A stretch of DNA of 64,000 nt from Fulvivirga marina (GCF_016775155.1 NZ_JAEUGD010000042.1:310001-374000); one strand, 5' to 3'. Positions 45,468 through 56,073 are shown, numbered from the stretch's first letter. Program-made: numbers and translations. Notes: a model not told the origin generated them from the sequence alone.

Positions 45468-45850
45468 TGCTAATATAAGTATGCCAATAAAGTTGGTTAT
45501 TTTGATAATGTCAAGTAATGATTATCAAATAGTTACCATTAGATTTGGATTGCTGTCACATTTGAAAATGCATAAACAATGGAGTTTTTGTGAATTAGTA
45601 AAAAGCCAGTTTGTCCTTTTTGAAAAATTCAATAAAATGGCGTATTTATGATTCAAAATTTGTGAATAGAGGCCTTTTGTTGAGTATCTGAAGGGGTAAG
45701 TTATTATTCAGGCACATTTCTACAGCGTATTCTCCTCATTTCTCTCATATTATAAGACTCTTAATTCTCTCCTATTTAACCCTAAAATAGAGGCAATGAG
45801 GGGTTGTTAATGTTTTTTTATTCAAAAATGGGCATATTCGTGTTCATTAT
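45468..45850. other. Intergenic region between divergent genes
   Basis: This AT-rich region of about 380 bases must contain promoters for the genes on both sides. Short frames inside it have no coding character. I see no RNA gene or repeat. Confidence 0.5.
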
Positions 45851-48439
45851 TTGAAAATGCGCATTTTAACAAGCTTCATATTATTTTTTGTAATACATGT
45901 TTCTTATGGTCAGGTTGGGCTTGCCAAACGGGCTTTGAAGCAACTTGAAAAGGGGGACTGGGTGAAGTCGACTGTTTTGGTAGATAAGGCTTTAGAGAAA
46001 GATAGCCTGTTACCAGCCACTTTGTATGCCAAGTCCAGGGTTCTGATAGATACTACCAGCTTACGGCCGGAGATTGATTCAGCTTATTTTTTTATACTTA
46101 AGGCTCGCGTTGTTTATGATAGCCTTGATGAAAAAGTAAAGAAACAACATGTGAAGGTCGGCATAGATAGTTTGGCTTTGGAGTTATTGAAGAACCGAAT
46201 TGACAGTATTGCCTTCCAACGGGCACTGAAGACGAACAGTGAGGCTGGTTTTGTCAATTTTCTTGAAAAATTCAGTACTGCGGCAGAGATTGAAAAGGCC
46301 AAAAGGCTTCGAAATGAATTGGCGTATGCTTCGGCAAAAGCTGAGAATACTTATAAAAGCTATCAGCTTTTTATGGAGAAATACCCTGATGCTAAGCAGG
46401 TTGGTGAAGCCAAACAGCGGTATGAAAAACTTTATTTTAGTAAAAGTACGGCTGATGGAAAACTTAGAAGTTACCTGAAGTTTCTTAAAGAAAATCCAGA
46501 TACCCCTTATCGGTATGAGGCTGAGGTAAATATCTATGAAGTAATGACAGCGGATAATAGCGTAGATAGCTATATCAACTTCATCAGGCAGTTTCCAAGA
46601 AGTAAAGTGAGGCCAAGGGCTATAGCCTTTTTATACCATGTGCTCAAAGAGGAGGGGAAGTACCTGCCAAAATCTATGGTGACAGACTCGTTGGCCAGGG
46701 TTATAACACTGGAAGGTAGAACTTTCGTGCCGGTACTTGAAAATGGTAAGTATGGATTTATGGATACTCAGGGAAACGAGATCATATCTCCTGTATTAAC
46801 CCGAATTTTTGAAGGCGAACTTTGTGGTGGGATCAGGCGCGATTACTTGCTGACGGGTGATGAAATAGTAAGCCCGGGTAATGCATTAATCTATGCAGGA
46901 AAATACGAACAGGTTGATGATCTTGGCTATGGTCTGTTAAAAGTACGCCATGATGAAAAGTTCGGAATAGTGCATAAGTCTGGCAGGGTATTGCTGCCGA
47001 TTTTATATGACGATGTGAGGCTGCTCAAGGGTATCTTTATAGCGTTTAAACGTAATGATCTGTGGGGGCTGAAAACAATTTCGGGAAGGGAAATAGTTGG
47101 AAGCGAGTTTACGGATATATCCATTCATGAGACTTTTGTTATCCTTGAGAAAGGGGATCTTATATATGCAAAAAATATAAATTCGCTGATAGTTTCGGTA
47201 GATAATAAGAAACTTGATCTGGGGCGCGCTTACAGCGACTTTGAATTGGTGAATGAAACTCAGCTATGGCTGGACTCGGATAATGGGGAGGCTGTCATTG
47301 ATGCTGAACTCCATGAGATCATTCCTTATGCTGATCAAAAAATAAAGATACTGAAGAAAGGTTTTTTGATTAATAAAGATGGACGGTACTATGTGCTGAA
47401 TGAAACGTACAGACCTGTGGATAAGGAACCGGCTTTTAAGGCTAGTGTAAATGAAGCTTGGGTGGCTCTAAGGAGCAAAGCAGACTGGTTGCTTTATGAT
47501 AAAGATAGTTATACGCTGCGAAGCAGGAATCTGGATTCTCTGAATTTGTTGGGAGACTACTATGCTGTTATGTATAGGAATGATTCTGTGGTTGTGGTAA
47601 CCCGTGAAAAATCATTGCTATTATCTTCTGGAGAAAAGTTGTCATTACTTTCATCTGTAAATGCTTCGCAATACCTGATTATTGACGATGGCAGGAAAAA
47701 GCGGATCTATAACCCAATGGGGCAACTAGTGTTTAGTGGTACCTACGATGATGCCAAACCTCTGGGTCCTCATTATATTGTTATCTCTCAAAGAGGCCGT
47801 AAAGGTATATTGTCAGATAGCGCCCAGGTATTACTTAGGGCAGAGTATGATGCCATTGCCAACTATCAGGATGGTTTTGTTTCTCTGCTTAAAAATAAAA
47901 AATTTGGACTTTACAATAAGGAAGCGAAAGTTTTGATTTCTGCGGAGTATGAAAAAAACATTCATCGGTATAACGATTGGGCATTTATTGCTATGAAAAG
48001 AGATAAACTTGGTCTGATCAGCCAGAACAATGATCAACTTACGGATTTCGCTTATGATGAGATCATGTACTGGAGTGATAGTGTTGCTTTGGTAAAAACT
48101 GATTACAGGTGGTCTCTATACAATTTCCAGTCTAAGCAAACCATTGATGAGGGCATAAAGACGTTGCAAATAGTGGCTCACAATAATGAAGAGCAGATTG
48201 CCATTGTCTTAAGAGATACAGGGTATGGTGTGCTAAGCAATAGGAGGGGTAAGATTATTTCAGCAACCTATAATGATGTGATCAATGTTGGTACTGAAGC
48301 TGAACCCATATTTTTTGCTGAAAAGCACATAGCAGAGGCAGATCTATACATTGTCATTTATTATGATATGGCTGGACACCCCATTCGCAAACAAACCTTT
48401 GAAACAGCTGATTATCCGTTGATATATTGTGACAACTGA
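45851..48439 (+). CDS. Secreted KWG (WG) repeat protein
   Basis: The 862-aa protein begins with a signal peptide (MKMRILTSFILFFVIHVSYG, then Q). Residues about 25-270 are helical and TPR-like, with unit motifs such as YQLFMEKYPDAKQVGEAKQ and YLKFLKENPDTPYRYEAEV. From about residue 295 come WG repeats: GKYGFMDTQGNEIISP, EKFGIVHKSGRVLLPI, DLWGLKTISGREIV, KKFGLYNKEAKVLISA and KLGLISQNND. These repeats form a propeller-like surface. It is probably periplasmic. The function is unknown, and the phosphatase gene downstream begins about 100 bp later. Confidence 0.8.
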   Translation: MKMRILTSFILFFVIHVSYGQVGLAKRALKQLEKGDWVKSTVLVDKALEKDSLLPATLYAKSRVLIDTTSLRPEIDSAYFFILKARVVYDSLDEKVKKQHVKVGIDSLALELLKNRIDSIAFQRALKTNSEAGFVNFLEKFSTAAEIEKAKRLRNELAYASAKAENTYKSYQLFMEKYPDAKQVGEAKQRYEKLYFSKSTADGKLRSYLKFLKENPDTPYRYEAEVNIYEVMTADNSVDSYINFIRQFPRSKVRPRAIAFLYHVLKEEGKYLPKSMVTDSLARVITLEGRTFVPVLENGKYGFMDTQGNEIISPVLTRIFEGELCGGIRRDYLLTGDEIVSPGNALIYAGKYEQVDDLGYGLLKVRHDEKFGIVHKSGRVLLPILYDDVRLLKGIFIAFKRNDLWGLKTISGREIVGSEFTDISIHETFVILEKGDLIYAKNINSLIVSVDNKKLDLGRAYSDFELVNETQLWLDSDNGEAVIDAELHEIIPYADQKIKILKKGFLINKDGRYYVLNETYRPVDKEPAFKASVNEAWVALRSKADWLLYDKDSYTLRSRNLDSLNLLGDYYAVMYRNDSVVVVTREKSLLLSSGEKLSLLSSVNASQYLIIDDGRKKRIYNPMGQLVFSGTYDDAKPLGPHYIVISQRGRKGILSDSAQVLLRAEYDAIANYQDGFVSLLKNKKFGLYNKEAKVLISAEYEKNIHRYNDWAFIAMKRDKLGLISQNNDQLTDFAYDEIMYWSDSVALVKTDYRWSLYNFQSKQTIDEGIKTLQIVAHNNEEQIAIVLRDTGYGVLSNRRGKIISATYNDVINVGTEAEPIFFAEKHIAEADLYIVIYYDMAGHPIRKQTFETADYPLIYCDN

Positions 48440-48536
48440 TTGTGTTCGAAGGTGGTGCTATTCAGTTCTATTTTCTTAATATTGTGCGCATTGGATATTT
48501 TTGTTTATCCGTGTTACATTGAAATTAATCAGACTA

Positions 48537-50150
48537 ATGAAGAAATTATTACTGCTTGTACTGTTTATTAATCTGGCTGTTATTGCTGAAAGTCAGGCCC
48601 AAAAGCCCAAGCTAGTGGTTGGAGTTATAGTTGACCAAATGCGTCAGGAGTACCTGGTGCGTTTTCAGCCTAGATTTGGAGAGGAGGGTTTTAACAGAAT
48701 GATGCGTGAGGGATACGTTTTAAAAAATGCACATTTCAATTATGTGCCAACCTATACTGCGCCGGGTCATGCTTCTGTATACACAGGCTCTACCCCGGGT
48801 GTGCATGGAATCATTGGCAACAACTGGTATAATAAAGAATTGAAGCGAATGGTTTATTGCACTGATGATGAAAGAGAAAGTACAGTAGGTAGTCTTTCAT
48901 CGAAAGGCGAAATGTCTCCGCACTATTTACTTTCGACCACCATAACAGATGAACTCAGGCTATTTACCAAAAGGCGATCTAAGGTTGTGGGTGTTTCTAT
49001 CAAAGATCGTGGTGCCATTTTCCCTGCTGGCCATCTCGGTCAGGCTTACTGGTACGACAAGGAAACGGGAGATTTTATAACCAGTACTTACTACAGGGAG
49101 AAGCTTCCGCCATGGGTCAGTCAATTCAACAGCAAAAAGAGAGCGAATTATTATTTGTCTAAGACGTGGGAGCCACTTTATGATATAAATACATATACGG
49201 CTAGTGATTCGGACAGGTCAAAATATGAAATGCCTGTAGGCGATAGAGAGGCCGTTTTTCCTTACGACTTGTCTCAGAACAAGGAGGACTATGAAAGTTT
49301 GGCGACTACCCCTTTTGGTAATGATATACTAGCTGAATTGGCCATGGCTGCTATTGAAGGCGAAGAGCTTGGTAGAGGTGATGATACCGATTTTCTTGCG
49401 GTAAGTTTTTCATCTACTGATTATATTGGTCATCATTTTGGCCCCAACTCCATAGAGCTTGAAGATACTTACCTGAGGCTAGATAAGAATTTAGCTGAGC
49501 TAATAAGTATGCTTGACAGGAAGGTGGGAAAGGGTAACTATGTTTTGTTTTTAACCGCAGATCACGCTGTAGCTGAGGTGCCCCAGTATTTAATAGATAA
49601 CAAGGTGCCTGCTGGCTATTTCACGGAGAATATTAAAGAAAAAGTGAGAGAAGCCCTAACATCAAAATATGGGGAAGGAGACTGGGTTGAAAACTTCAGT
49701 AATCTGCAGGTCTTTTTTAACAGAAAGCTTATGCTGGAGAGAAAGGTGCCTTTACATGAAGCTCAGGAGTTTGTAGCAGATTACATAATGCAATTTGATG
49801 GTATAGCAGAAAGTTATCCGGCATATGTTATTAACTGGATGGATTATGGTACTCAAGGCATAAAGGGACTTTTGGCCAGAGGCTATCACCAAAAAAGATC
49901 GGGAGATGTGTTATTCAGTCTGCAGCCAGGGTGGTTCATAGGTTGGGACAAAACAGGTACCACACACCACTCTGCATTTACTTATGATACACACGTGCCT
50001 ATGCTTTGGTATGGGGCAGGGGTTAAAAAGGGGGAATCTTATCAGTACCATCCGGTTACAGATATAGCACCTACACTTTCCATGATGTTAGGTATAAAAT
50101 TACCGAGTGCAGCTACAGGGCAGCCTATATTGGAATTGTTGCAAAAGTAG
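48537..50150 (+). CDS. PafA-like alkaline phosphatase
   Basis: The start at 48537 gives a clean signal peptide (MKKLLLLVLFINLAVIAE, cut after SQAQ); an upstream in-frame ATG at 48501 gives a worse one. The 537-aa enzyme has the alkaline-phosphatase superfamily metal motif VIVDQMRQEY, the catalytic Thr in PTYTAPGHASVYTG, Asn in GIIGNNWYN, and the Lys/Arg pair in SIKDRGAIFPAGH, known in PafA of flavobacteria. Metal ligands are also seen in SSTDYIGHHFGP and TADHAVAEVP. It should release phosphate from monoesters in the periplasm. Confidence 0.88.
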   Translation: MKKLLLLVLFINLAVIAESQAQKPKLVVGVIVDQMRQEYLVRFQPRFGEEGFNRMMREGYVLKNAHFNYVPTYTAPGHASVYTGSTPGVHGIIGNNWYNKELKRMVYCTDDERESTVGSLSSKGEMSPHYLLSTTITDELRLFTKRRSKVVGVSIKDRGAIFPAGHLGQAYWYDKETGDFITSTYYREKLPPWVSQFNSKKRANYYLSKTWEPLYDINTYTASDSDRSKYEMPVGDREAVFPYDLSQNKEDYESLATTPFGNDILAELAMAAIEGEELGRGDDTDFLAVSFSSTDYIGHHFGPNSIELEDTYLRLDKNLAELISMLDRKVGKGNYVLFLTADHAVAEVPQYLIDNKVPAGYFTENIKEKVREALTSKYGEGDWVENFSNLQVFFNRKLMLERKVPLHEAQEFVADYIMQFDGIAESYPAYVINWMDYGTQGIKGLLARGYHQKRSGDVLFSLQPGWFIGWDKTGTTHHSAFTYDTHVPMLWYGAGVKKGESYQYHPVTDIAPTLSMMLGIKLPSAATGQPILELLQK

Positions 50151-50278
50151 TCAGTACGATGGTGAACAATACGTTTTTACCTGCTTACAGTCAAAAATTA
50201 GCAGAAATGATAGCGTTTGTATACTAATTATTAAATTAGCCTCTAGCGTGCAAACATTGATGAACATAAAATATTCAT

Positions 50279-51781
50279 ATGCAAGAGCAATTTAGCAATC
50301 GCTGGGGTATAGTACTGGCCTCTTTGGGTATGGCCATTGGTGCTGGTAATCTTTGGCGATTTCCACGGCTTGCCGGGCAATATGGCGGCTCCTTCCTGAT
50401 CCTCTGGATCGTATTTCTGTTGATCTGGTCTATACCACTCCTGATGGCTGAATTTTCCATCGGGAAAAAATATAAACTCGGCGTTATTGGCTCGTATGGT
50501 AAAATAGGTGGTAAAGGGATGACTTGGGGAGGCTTCTTTATAACACTTTGTACACTAGGTATTGCCTTTTACTATGCTATCGTTACTGGTTGGGCTTTGC
50601 AGTATCTTGGCCTGTCGACTAAAAATCTATGGGCGTTTATAGGTGGAGGCAATACGCTGGCTGATGAGTTGGCAGCAGATCCTACATATCTTGATCAGTA
50701 TTGGAACTCTATAGCCAATAATAATCCCTGGACGATTGTCTTGTACATAATTGCCGTTATCGTGGGTATATTTGTGCTCACCAAGGGTATTCAGAATGGC
50801 CTGGAAAAAGCCAATAAAATTCTAATCCCTACATTATTCATTCTGTTGCTGGTGATCACCGTTATGGCGCTAAATATGGAAAATGGATATAAAGGCCTGG
50901 AATATATGTTCTTAATTGATATCCGACACTTTTCAAATCCGACCATCTGGATTGAGGCATTGTCACAATCTGCCTGGTCAACGGGTGCAGGGTGGGGTCT
51001 GATCATGACTATTTCTTCATATTCGCGGAAGAGTGAAGATGTTGTTTTAAATACTTTTATAGGAGGTTTTGGTAATAATACAGCTTCGTTGATGGCCGGA
51101 ATGGCCATACTACCCGCAGTTTTTGCTCTGGCAGCCAGCGAAAGTGAGGCTATTTCTTATCTTCAAAGTGGTAATCAGGCCCTAACTTTCACTATCATAC
51201 CTAAGCTGTTCGCGACAGTTAGTGGAGGTGCCGTGCTTTCTTTTATTTTCTTCTTTGCTTTCTTTCTTGCTGCTTTTAGCTCCCTGCTACCTATGCTGGA
51301 GTTGTTTATCAGTAACCTGAGGGATATGGGGATCACACGTACTTCAGCAGCAATCAGGGCTGCTGCATTTTGTATAGTTTTCGGGTTCCCTTCGGCATAC
51401 TCGCTCAATTTCTTTAACAATCAGGACTGGGTATGGGGTATTGGACTTATTGTTTCAGGACTTTTAATTATTGTGGCGGTTCTTCGGTATGGGGTATCGA
51501 GGTTTAAGAGAGATTATATCGATTCAGATTCGGATTTTAATGTACCTTCAAAGTATTTTGCCATTGCCCTCATCTTTAATGTGTTCTTTGGAGCTATTCT
51601 GATCTATTGGTGGATGTCTCAGGGGTACTCTCAGAATCCCTGGTTTAATGATAGTGGAAGTTGGAATGTCTTTGATGTTTATAGCAATGCATCAATAGTT
51701 ACGCAGTGGGCTATGGTGATCATCGCAGGAATACTTTTGAATAAATATTTATATAACACCTTTGTAAAAAATAAGTCATGA
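50279..51781 (+). CDS. Sodium-dependent amino-acid transporter (NSS family)
   Basis: The 500-aa protein has about 12 membrane spans and the family signature near its start, GMAIGAGNLWRFPRLAGQYGG, which holds the sodium and substrate sites of TM1. A further conserved region is WSTGAGWGLIMTISSYS in TM6. It imports an amino acid with sodium. The stop overlaps the ATG of a 39-codon gene (ATGA), a known arrangement for NSS importers with a small subunit. Confidence 0.92.
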   Translation: MQEQFSNRWGIVLASLGMAIGAGNLWRFPRLAGQYGGSFLILWIVFLLIWSIPLLMAEFSIGKKYKLGVIGSYGKIGGKGMTWGGFFITLCTLGIAFYYAIVTGWALQYLGLSTKNLWAFIGGGNTLADELAADPTYLDQYWNSIANNNPWTIVLYIIAVIVGIFVLTKGIQNGLEKANKILIPTLFILLLVITVMALNMENGYKGLEYMFLIDIRHFSNPTIWIEALSQSAWSTGAGWGLIMTISSYSRKSEDVVLNTFIGGFGNNTASLMAGMAILPAVFALAASESEAISYLQSGNQALTFTIIPKLFATVSGGAVLSFIFFFAFFLAAFSSLLPMLELFISNLRDMGITRTSAAIRAAAFCIVFGFPSAYSLNFFNNQDWVWGIGLIVSGLLIIVAVLRYGVSRFKRDYIDSDSDFNVPSKYFAIALIFNVFFGAILIYWWMSQGYSQNPWFNDSGSWNVFDVYSNASIVTQWAMVIIAGILLNKYLYNTFVKNKS

Positions 51782-51897
51782 GTACAGCAGCAATAATATC
51801 TATGATCCTCATTGTTGGTACTGTCATGGGTGGCTTTATTTTTTTCCTCAGGTTAGCTATGAAAAAGGAGTCTGAGAGGAAAAAGGGTGCAGAGTAA
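51778..51897 (+). CDS. 39-aa single-span protein, small subunit of the NSS transporter
   Basis: The product has one hydrophobic helix (IISMILIVGTVMGGFIFFL) and then a basic, charged tail (AMKKESERKKGAE). Its ATG overlaps the transporter stop by four bases, so it is translated from the same message. Small partner proteins of this design are known for bacterial NSS methionine/alanine importers (MetPS type). The role as subunit is inferred from that precedent. Confidence 0.75.
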   Translation: MSTAAIISMILIVGTVMGGFIFFLRLAMKKESERKKGAE

Positions 51898-52061
51898 TCT
51901 GTTTTATCAGTTAGTCTGCTCCCTTTCAGAAAGACATGAGATATAAGTAACAAACCCTTAAGGTGATATGTCTTACCTTCCTCATAGTGCTTATTTCAAC
52001 GGAAGGGATTAAGGAATATCGATTTTAGAAACGACAGGTTGTTTCAGTGCTGCGGCCTTTT

Positions 52062-52958
52062 TTAATCAGTAGAGGGTGATTGATTGACTACAATAGCTAT
52101 TTGGTTGCCATCAGGATTAATGGTAAGGCGGGTTATACCTGATAAACCAAACTCAGAAAGATCAGCTACTTTAACCCAGTCTCTGTCAAAAGCAGCATGG
52201 AATTTATAAAGAGTACTGTCACTGCCCATAAACATGGTGCCATCGGGCGCCCAGCACATGTCTTCCGACCCATTCACGACATTAATGATCTTTCTTGTAG
52301 TACCAGCCACTGGTTCAAAAGATTTGATTTGCCAGGGGGCTTGCTCCTTGCTTATAAAACTGATCGACGAGGTGTTGGGTATTCTATGTAGTGATCGACC
52401 TATATTTGAGTGTTTGGGTGAACATTCATCTTTGGCAAGATTACAAATTTGTAGGGTAGGCGGTTCGCCCAATACAAATACTGCCAGTATATTTTCATCA
52501 AACCAGCAGTGATATCCTATTTTTAGGTCTTTAATTAAAACTTGGGACTCCTGCGTATCTTGAAAGTGTCTGTAAAGTAATTGAAGTCCATTGGTGTCAA
52601 GCCTGATATATGAAAAATCCTGGCTATTGGGAATTGGAGTGGGAGAGTATTCGCTGCCACCTTCTGTCCAGGTAAGCCAACTCCATGAGTATTCCTGAAA
52701 TTCAACCTGGGCTATGTCGGTTTGGCTATTACGGGTTGATACGTAATACATCGAACCATCAGACAAAAAGTGAGGTTGGTTGTCGTAACCGACATTTTGA
52801 TAGGTAACATTGAACGGATCCGAAATAGAATAGTCGGTTCCGTCATGGCTCAAATCAAACACATAAATTTCAGTGTCGTTTTGCGCGGTCCCAATTAAGG
52901 GATTAAAAAATAGCGCAGAGAGCAAGGACAAAAGTTGAGTTTTGGCAATTCGTCTCAT
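52062..52958 (-). CDS. Secreted beta-propeller (TolB/WD40-like) protein
   Basis: The 298-aa protein has a signal peptide (MRRIAKTQLLSLLSALFFN, cleaved near GTAQ). Propeller blade motifs follow: QPHFLSDGSMYYVSTRN, DFSYIRLDTNGLQLLY, DMCWAPDGTMFMGSDS and RLTINPDGNQIAIVV, each with the Asp-Gly turn typical of TolB/PD40 repeats. No catalytic domain is present. It is a stand-alone gene with intergenic gaps on both sides, and its ligand is unknown. Confidence 0.75.
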   Translation of the reverse strand: MRRIAKTQLLSLLSALFFNPLIGTAQNDTEIYVFDLSHDGTDYSISDPFNVTYQNVGYDNQPHFLSDGSMYYVSTRNSQTDIAQVEFQEYSWSWLTWTEGGSEYSPTPIPNSQDFSYIRLDTNGLQLLYRHFQDTQESQVLIKDLKIGYHCWFDENILAVFVLGEPPTLQICNLAKDECSPKHSNIGRSLHRIPNTSSISFISKEQAPWQIKSFEPVAGTTRKIINVVNGSEDMCWAPDGTMFMGSDSTLYKFHAAFDRDWVKVADLSEFGLSGITRLTINPDGNQIAIVVNQSPSTD

Positions 52959-53089
52959 TAGAATAGGTCTGTAAATTGATTGAGTGGGGTCTTCAATTTA
53001 CATAATTTTTCAAATGATGTAACCTGTTTTGTAAATAATTGAAGGTTTTACAGTTTTAACTCTTGTTTTGCCCTTGTTCTACATGTTAA

Positions 53090-55744
53090 TTACTCATCTT
53101 TTAATGAATCTACAGGGTTTCGTAAAGCAGATTGTATAGACTGCCAACTGATGGTACTTAGGGCTATGAAAATACAGATGAAGGCCGCTACAAAAAATAC
53201 CCCGGGTCCCATCTGCATTTTATAAGCAAAGCCATCAAGCCACCTGTTCATAACAAACCATGATATGGGAATGCCAATGAGTACGGCTATAATAAAAAGT
53301 TTGATATAATCCTTAGATAATAAGGTTACTATGCTGAATAGCGATGCGCCTAATATTTTTCTGATACCTATCTCTTTAGTTTTTAAGGCAGCTGCATATG
53401 TCGTAAGGCCAAACAAACCCAAGCAGGCAATCAGGATCGCGAGTCCGGAGAATGCAGTGAAGATTTTTCCAAAACGTACATCTGCTTCATATTGCTTATT
53501 AAAGCTGTCATCCAAAAAACTGTAGATAAATGGACGCTGTGGAACTAAATGTGCCCATTGCTGTTCAATATCAGAAATAGTTGTGTTCATTTCATCTGCA
53601 GATACCTTTAATGATAAGTGGCGTAACGAATTGGATGGAGCATAGCGAATAGAAAGGGGCTCTACTTTGGTGTGGAGCGATTTGTAATTGAAATCCTTTA
53701 CTACCCCTACTATTGTGCCCTCACGTCCCCATTGAGTGAATTTTTTACCGATAACATCGTCCATTTTTGTGTAGCCATACAATCTGGCGGCGGCTTCATT
53801 GATAATGAGTGCTTGCGTAGTATCTGAAGGAAAATCTTTTGAGAAAGCTCTACCCGCTGCCATTTCTATTTCATAGGTCGGAATAAAATCCTGATCGATC
53901 TCGTAAATTCCAGGGTTATGCATGATCATTTCACCGTCTGCAGATTCGATGGTTGTGCCTGCATTTGGAAAGAAAGCCCCGGGTACAGCTCTGGAGGCAC
54001 TGACCTTACTAACTTTTGGATGTGCCTTTAGCTCAGCTTTGATAGACTCGGCTTGTCGCTGTACTGCACCATCCCAGCCAAAATCAATAACCAGCATTTG
54101 ATCATCAGAGAACCCCAGGTCTTGTGTGCGCAGATGGTTAAGCTGTGTATAAATAACAGCGGTGCCTACAATTAGAGACATGGAAAGCGTAAACTGGAAT
54201 ACGACAAGAACCTTTCTTAATGAAGTGCCCCCTGAGGAAGTTTTGTAATTGCCTTTTAGTACCTGAGAAGATTTGAATTTTACCAAAATCCAAGCCGGAT
54301 AACTGCCCGAAAGAAGCCCTATTAGAAGGATAGAAACAGCAAACAATAATGTGAACTGCCAGGAAAGCAAGTCTGAGAATAAAAGTGCTTTACCTGATAA
54401 CTCTCGTGTGAATGGCAGTACAAGGGCTATTAATGCTATGGCTAAAGTGGCTGCCAGTATAGTTAACAATATCGACTCTAAAAGGAATTGGCCAATCAAT
54501 GAGTGCCTTTGAGCTCCAACTGTTTTTCTCACACCAATTTCTTTTGCCCTTTCCATAGACCTGGCAGTAGAGAGATTCATGAAATTGATACATGCAATGA
54601 ACAAAATAAAAGCGGCAATAAACGAAAATATATAGATGTTGGTGTAGCTCCCGGTTGTCCCTGGTTGTCTTGCTGCCTTGGAGTGCAGGTAAGCATCAGA
54701 GAGAGGTTCCAGGGCTATGGTATTATCCGCTTTGTACCATTCGGGTCCGTTGTGCTCAATGAAATCAGGTATCCTGCTTTCTAAGGACTCAATATGAGTA
54801 TTTTCTTTAAGCAGGAAGTAAGTATAAAAATCGACATATCCCCATGCATCAAATATCTCTGGTCGCCAGATTTGAAATGTTGTCATAGAGATCAACCCGT
54901 CAAAAGTAAAGTGTGAGTTAGAGGGGACATCTTCCATAATGCCGGTAACTACAAACGTTTCAGTTTGGTCTATAGTAATGGTTTTTCCTAAAGGTTCGTC
55001 ATAGCCAAAATACTTCATGGCCGTACTTAAGGTAAGTACAATGCTGTTAGGCTCTTTTAGTGCTGTTTTTGCATTTCCGGAAATGAGGTTCCAACTGAAT
55101 ATATCAAAAGCAGTCGAGTCAGCAAAAACCATATTGTCTTCCTGAAATCTTTTACTTCCATGTTCAAATAATAGCTCAACAGGACTGGTGAACCGGAAGT
55201 AGCTTTCTATTTCCGGGAAATCGGCTTTCAATGCAGGGCCTACGGGTGCACTGCCCCAAACCTGGAATTCTTCCGGGGAAGGCGGTGGTAAAGTTCCCGG
55301 GCTTTCCGCATTTCTATAGACATGCAATACCCTATATATACGATCGAAATTCTTGTTATAACGGTCATATGACAGTTCATCGTTAATGTAGAGCAAAATG
55401 AGCAGGCAACAGGCTATACCTATTGCCAGACCAGTAATATTGATTATAGAAAAGGCTTTATGCCTTAGTATATTTCTTATACCTACTTTGAAATAATTTT
55501 TGAACATTCCGTATTGGTTTAGTTGATAACTTCCTGATAAAGGACGAATGATACCGGGTCTAAAGAGTCGGGCTACATCTTTTGTGTAGTTCCATTTTGC
55601 CGCTTTTACTCCTTTTACTCTGGTAGTTGTTTCAAACCTTTCGATCAGGTCACCTTCAATATCCTCCAGGTAGTCTGGATGACAATACCAACGTAAAAAA
55701 AGGCTGGGCCAGCGGGGTGGGGTAGGGTTGCTTATTTGATCCAT
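53090..55744 (-). CDS. FtsX/MacB-type ABC permease with N-terminal prefix domain (copy 2)
   Basis: The 884-aa protein begins with a soluble permease-prefix domain (RWYCHPDYLEDIEGDLIERF). It then has two MacB_PCD + FtsX units: TM1 near residue 100 (IINITGLAIGIACCLLILLY), a periplasmic domain, a three-TM FtsX region with MNLSTARSMERAKEIGVRKT, and a second set ending with the matching motif ALKTKEIGIRKILGASLFS. No ATPase is encoded here. Such permeases couple to a separate ATPase for export or envelope signalling. Its ATG overlaps the PadR stop (TAATG), so the two are coupled. It is a paralogue of the product at 56233-58866. Confidence 0.9.
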   Translation of the reverse strand: MDQISNPTPPRWPSLFLRWYCHPDYLEDIEGDLIERFETTTRVKGVKAAKWNYTKDVARLFRPGIIRPLSGSYQLNQYGMFKNYFKVGIRNILRHKAFSIINITGLAIGIACCLLILLYINDELSYDRYNKNFDRIYRVLHVYRNAESPGTLPPPSPEEFQVWGSAPVGPALKADFPEIESYFRFTSPVELLFEHGSKRFQEDNMVFADSTAFDIFSWNLISGNAKTALKEPNSIVLTLSTAMKYFGYDEPLGKTITIDQTETFVVTGIMEDVPSNSHFTFDGLISMTTFQIWRPEIFDAWGYVDFYTYFLLKENTHIESLESRIPDFIEHNGPEWYKADNTIALEPLSDAYLHSKAARQPGTTGSYTNIYIFSFIAAFILFIACINFMNLSTARSMERAKEIGVRKTVGAQRHSLIGQFLLESILLTILAATLAIALIALVLPFTRELSGKALLFSDLLSWQFTLLFAVSILLIGLLSGSYPAWILVKFKSSQVLKGNYKTSSGGTSLRKVLVVFQFTLSMSLIVGTAVIYTQLNHLRTQDLGFSDDQMLVIDFGWDGAVQRQAESIKAELKAHPKVSKVSASRAVPGAFFPNAGTTIESADGEMIMHNPGIYEIDQDFIPTYEIEMAAGRAFSKDFPSDTTQALIINEAAARLYGYTKMDDVIGKKFTQWGREGTIVGVVKDFNYKSLHTKVEPLSIRYAPSNSLRHLSLKVSADEMNTTISDIEQQWAHLVPQRPFIYSFLDDSFNKQYEADVRFGKIFTAFSGLAILIACLGLFGLTTYAAALKTKEIGIRKILGASLFSIVTLLSKDYIKLFIIAVLIGIPISWFVMNRWLDGFAYKMQMGPGVFFVAAFICIFIALSTISWQSIQSALRNPVDSLKDE

Positions 55745-56073
55745 TATTTGTTTAATGAAAAGTTAGGGATTGCTTCCCAAAGACTAAGTCGTTGCTCTTT
55801 AACTTCGGTCAGTACATTTTTTCCGTAAGTGGTTAGTGAAAAGTAACGCTTCCGCTTACCGCCTCTTACATTGGTAGCTTCACCAAATTGCGACGATAGG
55901 TACCCTTTTTTTTCAAGCCGTCTTAACACGGTTTGTAAGGCTCCGATACTTACCTGCCTACCGAGCCTACTTTCCATTTCGTTGATAATGGCTACTCCAT
56001 AAGCTTCATCAGCCAGAATTGCTACCGTCAGCATTACGATTTCTTCAAACTCTCCAAGATGATGTTTACTCAT
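55744..56073 (-). CDS. PadR-family transcriptional regulator (copy 2)
   Basis: The 109-aa winged-helix protein opens LGEFEEIVMLTVAILADEAYG, the standard PadR N-terminus, with recognition region SIGALQTVLRRLEKKGYLSS and the wing RGGKRKRYFSLTTYGKN. It is directly upstream of and overlapping the permease gene, and it probably represses the pair in response to a ligand or stress. It is clearly related to the regulator at 58853-59179. Confidence 0.92.
   Translation of the reverse strand: MSKHHLGEFEEIVMLTVAILADEAYGVAIINEMESRLGRQVSIGALQTVLRRLEKKGYLSSQFGEATNVRGGKRKRYFSLTTYGKNVLTEVKEQRLSLWEAIPNFSLNK

Noticed and set aside
45454-45651. 65-codon frame between the SpoIIAA-like and KWG genes
   Set aside because: It overlaps the divergent gene start and promoter region and has no coding character.
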